Below, piece after piece: positions 10,895 through 22,013 of a stretch of DNA of 64,000 bases (within the stretch, counting starts at the first letter, position 1; every line of letters begins with the position of its first letter). Source of the stretch: Ganoderma boninense. Lineage: Eukaryota > Basidiomycota > Agaricomycetes > Polyporales > Polyporaceae. The stretch covers positions 1,178,001 to 1,242,000 of the forward strand of contig CM035308.1 of the NCBI GenBank assembly GCA_002900995.3. Reading direction: 5' to 3'. The notes beneath the pieces are model-generated. The model saw only the letters and a list, made by a program, of their open reading frames with translations. It had not been told where the DNA came from and made no database searches. Made by a program: the position numbers and the translations under genes.

Positions 10895-11203
10895 TTTTAA
10901 TGTTAATGGCCCTTCTTGTGTTAACCGCAGTGTAGATCAAGGTCTCGTACCCATCCGTCCGTCTGCACGAGACCAGTAGATCCACACTTCGGAAAATATT
11001 GCAAAAAGTTCATTTTGTTGTTGAATCAGACATATGCTTCGTATGACTTATGCTGTGTATTCCTGCGCAGCTCACATCATCGTCTGCTGCCTTCTAGGCA
11101 AAGCTAAACTAGACCGTCCACAACCTCAAAACTCCTTACTTGCGGTTAAAACAAGAAGGCCCATTAACATTAAAATGACAAGAGGGGGATTCGAACCCCC
11201 GCC
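10867..11203. repeat. 63 bp inverted repeat containing the tRNA 3' half
   Basis: Arms 10867-10929 and 11141-11203 are inverted copies with two mismatches, separated by 211 bp. The left arm is the 3' end of tRNA-Leu(CAG) (T arm and acceptor strand) plus 35 bp of its downstream flank. The spacer has no recognisable gene. Confidence 0.85.
11176..11203 (-). pseudogene. 3' half-copy of tRNA-Leu
   Basis: On the minus strand the T arm and 3' acceptor strand of the tRNA at 10804 are repeated exactly, but no D arm or anticodon arm lies upstream. It cannot fold as a tRNA and is part of the inverted duplication. Confidence 0.75.
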
Positions 11204-11302
11204 ATGACGAATTTCTCCCGTCCGTCGTTCAAGCACGCGGCTCTACACACCGTGCCCGCAAGGTTCGGATATTGATCAAAAGCAACTAGTTTTGCAAGGC
11301 TA

Positions 11303-11375
11303 CAGCGCCTTGCAAAACGATAGCTCGCGCTCCACAACGCTGTTCGGGGGCATTTCAAGGTCCGACGCCAGATTC
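11303..11375 (+). repeat. left terminal inverted repeat
   Basis: 73 bp, identical to the reverse complement of 14789-14861. The match stops abruptly at both inner ends. Immediately outside, 11289-11300 is an inverted copy of bases 5-16 of the repeat. Confidence 0.92.
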
Positions 11376-11706
11376 AGTGATAGGCGCTCGTGAACTGCCG
11401 CAGCGCAATCTCGGTCCTGTTTGCTCGGCACTCCTGTTCCTCTCAACCATTGTCTTCATGTTCATAATGACATTGATTGTTCTCAAAGCTCATTTCACTG
11501 TGTGTCCTGCTTGTATTGCCTTCGCCGCCCCGTAAACTAGCTCGAAAACAGCGACATTATTCAGGTGGAGTCAGCTTCTTTTTCCCTCTCGTCGCCATCT
11601 ACTGGAGGCCACTGGCATACAGGTGGTGGTTCGTTTTATGTGGCGACCAGGCCATTCATGATGTCAGATGGGATGCAATAGAGGAGCCACGACTCTCGTA
11701 GGGAGG

Positions 11707-11717
11707 CATAAAAGGCC
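11707..11717 (+). promoter_or_regulatory. TATA-like element of the accessory gene
   Basis: CATAAAAGG lies about 45 bp before the ATG at 11754, inside the transposon. Confidence 0.4.
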
Positions 11718-11753
11718 CCAGGTACGTTCTCAGACTCACCATTCCTCGTCACT

Positions 11754-13459
11754 ATGTCTGAAAGAAATAATCCCGACCCCCACAACGGCTCAGCCAATTC
11801 AGGCTCTTCTCCTCAACCGAACGACGATGCTGAACTTCTGTTCCGACTCTGGCGCCGTTTTCCGAGTGCAGGCTACTTGCTCGGAATGCTACCTCAACAC
11901 TCCATCGGCTCTCAGTTCAACCCCGCTTCCAGTCTTCCCTTCTCGCCGCCCTCGTCTGTCCCACACCCATCCTATGCCCCTTCCCATGAGCAACCGCACC
12001 CATCTTCAATGCCTCCACCAATGCCGTACCTGTACAATCCCTTTGTTCTACGTCAGGCACCCCAGGCTAGTGCTCCGGCTCCGAGCCCTTCGTCTACAAC
12101 CCGGCAGAACACTGCAGGTACGCCAGCGAGTTGTAGTCCTGCATTTTTATTCCTCCCATTCACAACATCCAGGTTCACAGCCGGTATCCATCCACGTCTC
12201 AATCCCACGCAACACAGGAGTTCCGAATGCGGAGGTTAGCCGGATCAGCCTCACACTTCCGATCAACCTCCCTTACGGCGACTTCATCGACCGTGTTTGT
12301 GCCAACATGGACCTTCATCCATCGACGGCTCAACTCGGCTACAAATACCACACTGACCGCGTCCGTGATCCACCGCATCGGCTAGCGAATGAAGCGGATC
12401 TTCGTGAGGCTATGGACATTGGTGTTGGTCTTATGACTCGGGCGCGGACACGGAGAATCATTATGGAGATACACAATTTAACTGTGCGTGCTTTCTGTTC
12501 ACTCTCTATGCTCTCTAACAAATGTCCTAGGTCCCCGCTCCTCCGGCCAGTGGTCGAAAGAAGAGACGGGGAGAAGGTCATAGAGACCAGCTGCAGGAGC
12601 CAGAGGAGCCAGATACGACACTCTCCTTCACTAGGGAGCTTCGGGCTCTTCGTGCACGCCTCCGATGTACTACTCACCATGGGTCCTACTGTCGCATCAA
12701 CCCGTTCAATGGTGAGCACGTCCAACTCAATGTGTTTGATCAAACTTTGTGGGCAAAGAAGATCGTAGGTCACACAGTTTCTTGTCATGCGTGTAGTATT
12801 CTAATGAGAAGTGACAGTTTCTTGGCGAGGCTACGTTTACGGTCCCACCAAACACTCTCAGTTTTGATCGCGCTCCAAAAAGGCGCCGGAAGGACGAGCG
12901 GATGACAGCATCGTCGTCTGCTCAGTCAATGCCAGTTATCCACCTCCACCTGCCTTCCTTGGCTCAGGCAGCACCTATAGTTACTGCACGTCCAGTGATT
13001 GACCTCACTCAAGATAGCCCGAAGGCGGAGACCCGTGACGTCCCCATGCCTGATGCCATGCCAGCTGAAACTTCCATTTCCGAGTCTTCTCAGCCCGTTC
13101 CTACTACAACGGCTGAGTCTACTGCATCGTATGTGTTTCCATCAGTGTACCAATTTGTTTCCTTACTTGATGATATGCATCCCCATCTTGATCTTCCTCG
13201 TTTTGAGCCCATCCTCCGTGCTTATGGTTACACTTCCCTTTCACAGTTAGAGCATGTCTCATATGATTTTCTCATACATACAGTTGGCATGCCGGGTCAT
13301 GTAGTTGATATTTTCTTAGAAGAGTCTCGGGCTACTATAGGGCGCATCCGGAAGGGTAAGGCGCCAGTCCCTTCGGTGAAGGTTGAGGAGGAGGAGGAGT
13401 CTCTTGGTAATGAGGAGGAGGGTTCATCGTCTGATGACGGCAACGAGGATCACGACTGA
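11754..13459 (+). CDS. transposon-borne accessory protein, unknown function
   Basis: Exons 11754-12117, 12173-12483, 12531-12764 and 12818-13459 give 516 residues. Residues 1-120 are disordered, rich in Pro and Ser. Next comes a compact basic/acidic region (ISLTLPINLPYGDFIDRVC, then LGYKYHTD and LANEADLREAMDIG) that resembles a PB1 or other ubiquitin-like fold. A Cys/His motif follows (RLRCTTHHGSYC, then LWAKKI and FTVPPNTLSFD) that could bind zinc. A nuclear-type basic stretch (APKRRRKDER) and VIDLT flanked by acidic residues follow; VIDLT is the form of a SUMO-interaction motif. The final third holds a SAM-like region (ILRAYGYTSLSQLEHVSYD, VGMPGHVV) and an acidic tail. I believe similar proteins occur in other agaricomycete genomes, but I cannot name the family. 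Carriage between the repeats suggests a role in the element's activity or survival. Confidence 0.75.
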
Positions 13460-13514
13460 TGGTAGTAGACGTTCTTGGAACCATTGCCAATTGAATCAAC
13501 TTCTTGGATTTTAG

Positions 13515-14675
13515 TTACAAGTATCCTGAATGCGTGAACCAACCAGCGATGTTCATCGGCGTCATTGAGACAAACACTGCTTCCCACAGTAAGCGATAGG
13601 GATCACAAACAAGCTCGCCCGTAAGCTCTCCACGGATAAAATCACGATTGGTTCGGATCCAAGCCTTCATGGCAGAGAAAGCCTCCTCAATTGGGTTCAA
13701 GTCTGGGGAGTATGCTGGCAAGTAGACAAGTCGCATGCCACTGGCAATATTAAATATATAATCATCAGCACAGGCTCGTAAGTAATCTTGGGCTTGGCTC
13801 ACCGTGCTTCAATCATCTGTCGTAGTTCAGGGGACTTGTGGATGCTCGCATTGTCCATGACAATTACTGAATTTTTCTGGGGAAAGGGGTTCATCTTGTC
13901 GAGTAGACCTCCAATAAACTCGTTGAAGAGCTCAGCGTTGTAGGCTCGCTCTTGAATGTCTAGATGCAGTACGCCATCGAGCGATATAGCTGGCAGGATA
14001 GAGTACCTATCACAATTTGATCTCTAAATCAGACTAGAAATTCAACAGTAAATAGAATGAGCGTACCGCTGACCCCGAATAAAGTAGTCCCGCCTTTGTG
14101 CACGATTTCCTATAGGTGCCCATGCATTTCGACGACGAGTTGTGTTCCGGTTGAAACCAGACTCGTCAACAAAGACAAGCTGGTCAGCCCGGTAATTATC
14201 TCCAATATCTATGAGATATAGGTCGCGATGGTCCTCGTTCCGCTCTAATGCCACCCGGGTGACTTTCTTGAATGAAAAGCCTCGACGGTGCAGGCTGCGG
14301 CTGATAGTCGATTCAGAGACATCCATGTTGCATCCGGCTGCAAGCTCATCCTGTAGTTCCGAGAGAGCGATATCTGGAGTTCTTTCGATGCATCCCTCCA
14401 AAAACTGACAGTGACAGATGATTGAGTACGACATTAGTACACATACAATATGCTACTATACCTACAGCAAGGTGAAGCCCGTTGAGCACACGGTGTCTCC
14501 CAGCCTGTAGAGGTTTCCGAACAACCGATCCTGTCGATTCGGCGAGACGGACGAGCTTCCGAACAGTCGTCGGATGAACACCCATAAGTTCTCCAACCAA
14601 ATTATTGTCACCAAGCCGAGTGGCAAGGATAACAATCTGACGTTTAGTTTCTTCGGAAATGTGTCGTCGAGGCAT
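13515..14675 (-). CDS. DD34E transposase (DDE_3 / IS630-Tc1 type)
   Basis: Minus-strand exons 14675-14466, 14404-14067, 14006-13803 and 13740-13515 give 325 residues. Residues 1-60 form a helix-turn-helix DNA-binding region (DNNLVGELMGVHPTTVRKLV). A second helical block (ALSELQDELAAG, ESTISRSLHRRGFSFKKV) is of the paired-like kind. The catalytic triad is visible: Asp in LVFVDESGF, Asp in VIVMDNASIH and Glu in DLNPIEEAFS, with 34 residues between the last two. No stop or frameshift is present. The enzyme should bind the 73 bp repeats and move the element by cut-and-paste into TA. It is transcribed towards the accessory gene and the two ends are about 55 bp apart, so the transcripts may overlap. 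Confidence 0.88.
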
Positions 14676-14788
14676 GACTCGGAATTGGATGCTAGCGAAG
14701 CAACAAGGTAGTAACTACGTAGTATATGCAGGCCCAGCGAGACTGCCTCGTCTTCACGGCCTTGGTGGGGCTAATGGAGCAAATAGAC

Positions 14789-14861
14789 GAATCTGGCGTC
14801 GGACCTTGAAATGCCCCCGAACAGCGTTGTGGAGCGCGAGCTATCGTTTTGCAAGGCGCTG
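14789..14861 (-). repeat. right terminal inverted repeat
   Basis: Perfect 73 bp partner of 11303-11375, followed by TA. The right flank beyond the TA shows no extra piece of the repeat. Confidence 0.92.
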
Positions 14862-15039
14862 TAAACGAGCGTATAACAAGATAGTCCGTGTGGTGTGGTA
14901 ACGGGAGTAGCCGTAATAGCAAAATCCATGCAAACTGTCCAAACGTTCAGTCTCGTCATGTGGGTAGGTCCCAAATGTCCATCACGCGAAGAGATATCGT
15001 CTGCTTCTCAGCAGGCGACAGAGGTGGCCGATTCGACAC

Positions 15040-15627
15040 TTAAGCGGTCGGTGTCGTGATCGTAAACTTGGGAGAGGTGTTGCCCGAGTCCCCGAAGACT
15101 AGAGAACAACATACAGGCGTATCAGAACCTCACGCGCCGCGTCGAGAGGGAGAGATGATACGTACGGACGATGATATAATCGTCGCGAGTGTCCACCTGG
15201 GGGACCGTAACGTTGACGGACCCGTCGGTGATAGGGAAGCCCACCGCAAGGGGGTGCTCTGCGAGTTCCCCGACGTTAGTTAAGAACCCTTCCATAGATC
15301 GCCAATGCGAGAGTGCGGAGGAAAGCCCAGACACGTACGGATGTCGAGGTGCTCGCTGCTGTCACCGTCCTCAATATGCCCGAGAAGGATGAGACCGGTC
15401 TGGTTCAGGGCCTCCGTCGGAATATCTGACGTGTCCCAGGTGATAGTCTGGATGGTGCCCGTGTTCCACACCGCGCCGGCGGTGGGCGCGGTGATGTCGG
15501 GACGGAACACGAGGTCGACCTTGCCAACGTCGTTCGAGTCGAAGACCTTTGCTGGGGCGGCGAAGGTCGCCGAGGTGGCAGCAGCAAGGACGGAGAAAAC
15601 AGCGGCGAACTTGGTGGAGGCGAACAT
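15040..15627 (-). CDS. secreted Kre9/KNH-like Ig-fold protein
   Basis: Exons 15627-15339, 15258-15166 and 15098-15040 give 146 residues. Residues 1-23 are a clear signal peptide (FAAVFSVLAAATSATFAAP). The mature part has the pattern of the yeast cell wall synthesis protein Kre9/KNH1 N-terminal domain: DITAPTAGAVWNTGTIQTITWD, an N-glycosylation site in ALNQTG, and VNVTVPQVDTRDDYIIVLFGDSG near the end. Such proteins are small extracellular or wall-associated beta-sandwich proteins, common in agaricomycetes. There is no long Ser/Thr stalk or GPI signal, so this copy is probably free or loosely wall-bound. I chose the internal ATG at 15627 because it starts the signal peptide; the upstream in-frame stretch is Arg/Ser-rich and unlike a leader. 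Confidence 0.75.
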
Positions 15628-16671
15628 GACTATGCTTGGTATGGAGGGAGGTCGTGAAAGGAACGGATGGGTCAACGAGCGACGGCTGAGGAAGCGGGAC
15701 GGGACGAGACGGGGAGGGGAACGTGGAGCCAAAGGACAGAGCAGGGAGATGGAGAAGCTATTCACAGTCGAAGGATGCCCTTATAGTGCCACCTCACCAT
15801 CGGCTAGACGAATAGTGGCATGCGTTTGTGGCTTGGACCCTGGCGCTTCTAGGGTTGCGTAGAAGTACTGCCGGGCGGAGAACGGCATCTCTGCCTGTTC
15901 ATAGGCGATGTGTTGTTTGTTTGACAGAGTTTCCGTCGGCTGGCGGGATGCGGGCCACGAGAGCCTTCACATGAGCCGAAATCCCTGGAATCGGGAGGCT
16001 CTGTTCATCATCTGTCGACACGCCACTGGTTAGAGGGCGTATACAGTCCATTCGTTTACTGACCTTTGAACGCGGCGCTGTGGCAGGAGGGCTCCTTAGT
16101 GCATCCAAGGCCGACGGCGAAGTGGAGCAGGTTCTGATGAACGCCACTAGACGCCGCTGCGGGTATTACTTTGTGGCTGTGCCCGCCTCGAGCCTTCCTA
16201 GGCGGCGGCACCTGGTCGTCATGATCACATCCGCACACTTGAAACGTAACGCCTCTCCCTCCCACGATCCGACTCCCCATGTACGTAAGGAAGTAATTGC
16301 ACTCGCGTGACCATCGCAGACTCTACCGAACGGTGTCATAACATTGGGCTGGATGATGACGAACTTCGATCAGGACATGGATTCAAGTTGTGGTGGCATT
16401 GACGAGCATAGTATGTATACGTATGAGGTGCAGAGCGTGGAGGTATTGCCTAATATACAGTGCGGGTATTACAGTGAACGTTCATTGACAATATTATCGA
16501 CAGCGAATTCCAATGGTTGTGGTTGCAGGACACACATGAGAGGAGAGAAGAGAGCAGAGAATACCGTGACATGAGGGAAATGGGAGAGACAGCATGAACT
16601 TTGTGGCGGAAAATAAATGCGTCTTGGCATACCTCATCGAATCAAACTCGATGTCGTAAAGGCGTGGAGAA
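15628..16671. other. promoter and intergenic spacer
   Basis: Contains a TATAAG-like box on the minus strand near 15780 that could serve the Kre9-like gene. The remaining 0.8 kb to the end of the Rif1 gene shows no supported gene. Confidence 0.45.
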
Positions 16672-19600
16672 TCAGCAGTCGCTGCCAAGCGCGGACGAAG
16701 AGGACGCGACGCTTGAACGGGAACGGAGGTTCCTCGGCGAGGGCTTGGGCGAGCCGAAGAACCTGCTCTTCTTGAGCCAAGCTGCCTTGCGCATGACCCG
16801 GTCAGCCGAAGGTGAATTCGACATGTTGGAATCGTCACTGGGAGGGTCGGAGCTGGAGTTGAACTCCATCCACTTGACGCGGCGAAGAGATGGTGAGACG
16901 ATTCGGTGGGGCGTCACTTGCCCCACAGGCAGATCGTCGTCGTCAGAAGGCGGAAGATCGAGGATGTCGGTCGCTGATGACGCGACCACGATAGAATCGT
17001 CTGCGAAAGGATGTTGAGAGGCGAATCACAACACATAACAGAGATATAGGGTACTCACCACTACCGAATGGTGGAGCATCACAGAGGGCCTGGAGCGGAG
17101 AAGACAGCGCTGCGGCTTCTTCGCGCAGTTGGGCGGCACGAGTCGTCCTGCGCCTCTTAGGAGTCTCAAGCCTTTGGAAGTCTGCATCCTTTCCGAGCAG
17201 CTTGGTTGCAGACCGCGTGCGCCTGATGGTCGGTTTGGGAGCTTCGACCGGTGCAGGCTCGGCTTCTATGTCTGCTTCCGACGCGTCCTTAAGAGACTCA
17301 AGACTCGGCCGGCGACGAGCGCGAACTTGATCCACAGAAGGAACCTCGACGGCGTCCATGAATACGCCCTTGCGCTTTCGGGAAAGCGGGGTTGGAGTGG
17401 TATCCACAGGTGACGTCTCAGACCCACCATCGGATGACGCCTCATCTGCTTCGCCCGGTAACGATGTCTTCGAGAAGCCGAGTTTTGAAGCTGACTTGGT
17501 GGGGAAGGGCGCGTGCCGAAGGACATGAGAGGTATCGTCTGTCACGGTATAGACCTGCATATTGGAGATTGCAGACGCCATGAGGGGTGACGCCTCCAGG
17601 CGACTCCTCTTCGACAACTTTCCGTCAAGGTCGGCCATATCCTCTGCATCCTCGGAACGCGAACGCTTGCCCAGGATGGTCTCGAGGAGTAGCGGTGAGC
17701 GCGCTGCCAACCGCTCTGTAATAGATGCGATCGCGGGCATAGGGGACCGATTTTCCTTGTTCTTTCTCTGAGATCGCCTCGGTGTCGTCGGAGCACGGCT
17801 TGGGGAGGCATCTGCCGCAGGTGAAGCATCTCGAGGAGCCTTGATGGAGGTAGACTTGTGCGGGCGGTGAGGCGAAGCGAGATCGCGAGGGATGGTTGTT
17901 GGCGTAGTTGGTATGAGGACGTGGGATGTGACGGGAGACGACTCGCGTGAGAAGATCGCAGACGGCGGCCTCCGAGCAAGCGATTTTGGAGAAGGGATGA
18001 CAAGCGATCCCTCCTCATCACTCTCGATGGCCTCTTCACCTTCGATAACCATGTGCTCAGTCGCGAGCTCGGGAGAAGCTGCAAGTGTTGGGCTCTGAAC
18101 GTCCTCGTGAACAGCAGTCATATCCTCGACCTTCATCGCATCCTCTTCCTCCTCAATCTCCGCTTGTGCGACGGCGTCCAAGCACATCGTGATCGACTCG
18201 GGGAACCCGCAGGGCGGCTCGGGGAAGTCCGCGTAAGCAGCCTGCCAGAACTCCGAGAACGCGTCCACAGCGCCGGTGTGCTTATCCTTGCGTCCACAGA
18301 ACGGGGCAGCCAGCACAGGGCCGAGAGTGTCCAGAACGTTTGCGCAGGGCGTTAACGACTGCATGCTCACGAGCACCGTCTGGTACAGCGGAAGAATCTG
18401 GGTCAAGGTCATTATGCATCAGCGGTGAAGACAAAGGAAGGTCAACGACACACATACATCAGCAGCGTACTCCTCCTCAGTGCACACCTGGAAGTCGTCT
18501 CCGATCCACGCGCGCAAGCCGTCCACAAGCAACTCCAGCATCGAGAAGCAGAGCTCCTGCGGGCATGCATCGATGACCCGCGTGAGCGAGCGCACGAACC
18601 ACATGCACATCACCTTGTGCCGCGGTGCAGGCGGGTACGCAGAGTTCAGCGTGTCGTTCGCGAACTCAACGACCTCGGTCGGGACCTGGCGCGCATCCCC
18701 GATCTCAACGTTCGATAGCAGCAAGTCCGCAACGCGCACGGCGGACGGCGTTGACGGACTGTGGTTCGCCGCGATGACCCCGGCGATCTGGTCGACGAGG
18801 GTCGTCGCGTCGATCCCATGGTCGAGGGCGGCGTCGATCGCACGCCGGAGGAACAGGTCCCACGTGTCGAGGTCCTCGGTGGCCATGTCCCAGCAGCTGG
18901 GCTCGACGAACGGCGCCGAGAGGAGGACGACTGCACACTCCCAGCTGCGCGACCCAGACGAGTCACCCGCGTTCCAGCGGTCGAGGAAGGCCTGCCAGAC
19001 CGACGCTCGGACGTCTGCGTCCCAATTGGAGCGGCGACGAGCCTTGCGCAGCGAGTTGTCCCAGAAGGAGTGCACGACATTCGTGTCGCAGGCAAAGGCG
19101 GCCTCGGCGCACAAGCATGCCCACTGCTCACGCACTTCGTCGGAGCATTGGACGTTACCAACCAAGTACTTCTCATTGACGTTGAGGTATCGAAGGAGGG
19201 TTTCAGCGAGCTCGGCGAAGATGTCTGACGGGAAGACGGCGCGCGTAATCGTGAACAGGTCCCGCACGAGGAACAGCTTGACTGCGTAATTCCACCGCGA
19301 TTCGGGCAACGGCTGGTCAGTGCCCTTCACATTGGCTTGCGGACCACCTCGCTTCATTGGAGAGCTGGGCATCTTGTCGCCAAGCTCCTCCTTGCGCATG
19401 GTGAAGTCCAAACTCGGGTTGTCGAGGAGCTCCAGGAGAACGTCGCGGGCGCTCGTCGCGAGATCAGCCAATCCGACCTGATCTTCGGAATCTGCAGGAG
19501 GATAGGATGAGCGAGCCGCCTCATCGCACAATGAATAACGCGTACCGAGCAGTGGCGCCGCATGGCACTTCAGCAAGTTGAACCAGATCTCCCGGATCTC

Positions 19601-21838
19601 GCCCTGCAACGAGCTTAGCTGTGGATCACCACCCAGTCGCCGGAAAGTTACGCACCGGGACCTCCTCGCTACCCCACGACAAGCGTAGCACGGTCAAACC
19701 ATCCTTCCAAATGGCTACGAACTCATCCCACATCCCCTGAGCTGAGATTTCGTCCAACGTCAATGTCCGCACGTCCGCAATCTCGGGGCACTCCTCGATC
19801 AGCAGTTTCACCGCCGCTGAGAGCTCCTTCCAGTCAACAGTGAGCAGTCCGGGGTTTGCAGAGAAGAAACTCGGCGCGAGGAGCTTGCGAGGGTTCCACT
19901 CGATCTCCTCGGCTCGCCCGCCCCCGCACGAGAGCGCCGCTGCGCTGAGCAGGTGCCGGGTGACGTCCATCGCGTCCTTGCACGACATGCCACCCTTCTT
20001 GCTCATGTTGCGGAGCACGCGCAGCGCGGCGAACACGAGTGTGTCATCCATCACGTCCTGGCCGAGCAGCGCACCGACGGTCGACAGGCCCGCGCCCAAA
20101 TCGACGATCGACGGAAGGACCTTGAAGTTGCTGCGGAGCATGTCATCGTACTTCCTGCGCTCGGAGATCACATCGTCCTCAGTTGCCGACTCGTCCTCCC
20201 CGTCGGTTTCTGTGTCGAAGGTGACCTTGACATGTGGGGGGCGGAAGAACGCCCAAGTCATGGTACGCCAGGTGAGGCATCCCAGTGCACGAACAGAGCT
20301 CTTTGGATGGCGCATGCCGAGAGAGAACAACGCAGTGACGGTACGTGTGAGGTCCGGATGGAGGTAGACCGTGGGTCCGAGGAGAACGACAAGGTGAGCA
20401 ACGACGCTGAATGCCCACACAGGGCCCTGTGCAGAGTGCCTCGGCTCAGCCGCCTGAAGGGTAGTGCGAAGTGTGCGGACAAGCAACGGGTCTTTTGATG
20501 GACTAGCATCCACCGTTGACTTTGACGGCGTTGTAGGGCTAACATCCGATTTCATCAGACACGCCGCCACAGTCGCTGACATGCGTGTATGTGCCTCGCT
20601 CGGTGGGAGAGCAGCAGCAGCATATGCCAAACCACCGAGAGCGTGGCAGGCCTGGCTACGCATCGCAAGAGTTGGTGCAAGGAGGTTGCTGATTACGCCG
20701 CCAAGGACCGGGACAAACGCAGGCACGAAGATGGCTGGCTGGTAGAGCGCCAGGTCGTGAATGGCCTGCCAATTCACGTGAGCGCATATAGTCGCAAAAT
20801 TGACAAGAAAATCACCTTGAGGCCATCGCTGACCGATCCTTTCTTGCCCTCCTTGCCGAGTTCGCCATTGATACCGCGACGGAGTGCATACGCGATTCGG
20901 TCTTTGGCCGGCTCGAGCACCTCCGCCGGTAGACGCTGAATTTGGATCAACCAGATTGCCAACGCACACGTCTTTCGTGCGTTTGGTGTTGGGATTTCGT
21001 TGGCAATAGGGATCGCGAGGACTTGGGTGAAAATATAGCCAAGTTCCTCCTCTGAAATATGGCGAAATGTAAGCATGTGGGAGAGATGAAGCCATACCCG
21101 CCACCGCTCACCATCGAAAAGGTTGAAAAGAGACGGAACAGTGAAAACGACACTGAGTAACCTCAAAACTGCGTGACACAATCCGCAAAGATCGCGTGCA
21201 CGCTTGACCTGCTCCTCGGACATTCCTCGTTTCCTTGTTTTCTTGGGACTGTCGCGTGGGGATGGGAGACTTGTCGTCGAAGGAGGCTCTCGTAGTGGTG
21301 ACGAAAGAGGGTCGAACGCGCTCGTAGACGCGACACCTTCTAGGGGATCGACGAATACTTGCTGTAGATCACGCACCAAGGCCTCCACGAAGGTTTTCCG
21401 GTTTTTCCTGATGGGCTGGAAGAGCGGCCATGACGCGTCTGCGTCAGTGTTGCCGGCGACGCAGTTCCTGAGACGCGCCATGAGACTGGTGTATGCCTGG
21501 ATGAGATCGCATAATGACGCGTCAAGAGCAACGATACGAGCGACGGGGTTGTCGAGGTAGTGGAGATCGACGAGGGGGTCTTCGGGCTCTGGTGTGGACT
21601 CCTTGTGGAGCGCGTCTTCATCGATGGGAGGGAGGATGGAGTGTGGTGTCTTTTTGAGGATAGAGCGTGATGGACGAGGTTTCAAGGCACTGGATCTAGC
21701 AGAAGTGGTACGTGGAGGGCTGGCAGTGATAGAATAAAGCTCTGTGGTGTCTGACCATGAGACGCGGATGTTGAAGCGGGGTGCCCGGCTTTCCTTCTCG
21801 TCCCTATGAGACGTGCCAGGGGGAGTAGGGAGACTCAT
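16672..21838 (-). CDS. RIF1: Rif1 homologue (telomere/replication-timing factor)
   Basis: Exons 21838-20816, 20765-19656, 19603-18458, 18397-17059 and 17000-16672 give 1,648 residues. The N-terminus carries two protein phosphatase 1 docking motifs, RVSW (in FNIRVSWSD) and SILK (in SRSILKKT), in the same order as in yeast Rif1. A long alpha-helical, HEAT-like repeat region follows (LKAIHDLALYQPAIFVPAF, RSQACHALGGLAYAAAAL, EIREIWFNLLKCHAAPLL). The last third is disordered and acidic, with many Ser-Pro sites (PSPKSLARRPPSAI) as expected for kinase control. Rif1 recruits PP1 to dephosphorylate MCM and set late origin firing, and it acts at telomeres and breaks. The ATG at 21838 is the first true ATG; the frame is open further upstream without one. 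ACGCGT boxes lie in the promoter. Confidence 0.85.
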
Positions 21839-21880
21839 CGTGTGTAGCGGACAGGAGATTGGGGGTGAGGGGAGCGGAAG

Positions 21881-22013
21881 ACGCGTGGTAGACGCTGTCC
21901 GACACGACGAGGACAATGCGTGCAGGAGAGGGGTGTGAAGGGTCGCGGTGGCGAGAGCGCTTCCTGCGCTTAATGATTTGTTTGGCTGTATTGACGCGAT
22001 TTTGTTGACGCGT
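21881..22013 (-). promoter_or_regulatory. ACGCGT boxes upstream of RIF1
   Basis: ACGCGT occurs at 21881-21886 and 22008-22013, 43 and 170 bp before the RIF1 start. In yeasts this box directs G1/S transcription through MBF, which fits a replication-control gene. Function here is inferred. Confidence 0.4.

Larger units (their letters stand above)
11303..14861. mobile_element. DD34E (Tc1/mariner/IS630-like) transposon with an accessory gene, 3,559 bp
   Basis: Perfect 73 bp terminal inverted repeats begin CAGCGCCTTGC and end GCAAGGCGCTG. They are flanked by TA on both sides (11301-11302 and 14862-14863), the usual Tc1/mariner target duplication. The element holds two convergent genes: a plus-strand 516-residue accessory gene (11754-13459) and a minus-strand transposase (14675-13515). 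Both are uninterrupted once their introns are removed, and the repeats are identical, so the insertion looks young and possibly still active. Typical fungal Tc1/mariner elements are 1.3-2 kb with one gene, so the second gene roughly doubles the size. Confidence 0.88.

Noticed and set aside
18480..19289. Long plus-strand open frame of about 270 codons
   Set aside because: It is antisense to a phase-consistent RIF1 exon, has no motif, and shows the Arg/Ser-rich composition of a shadow frame.
21839..21916. N-terminal extension of RIF1
   Set aside because: The frame is open but starts with TTG; the first ATG is at 21838.
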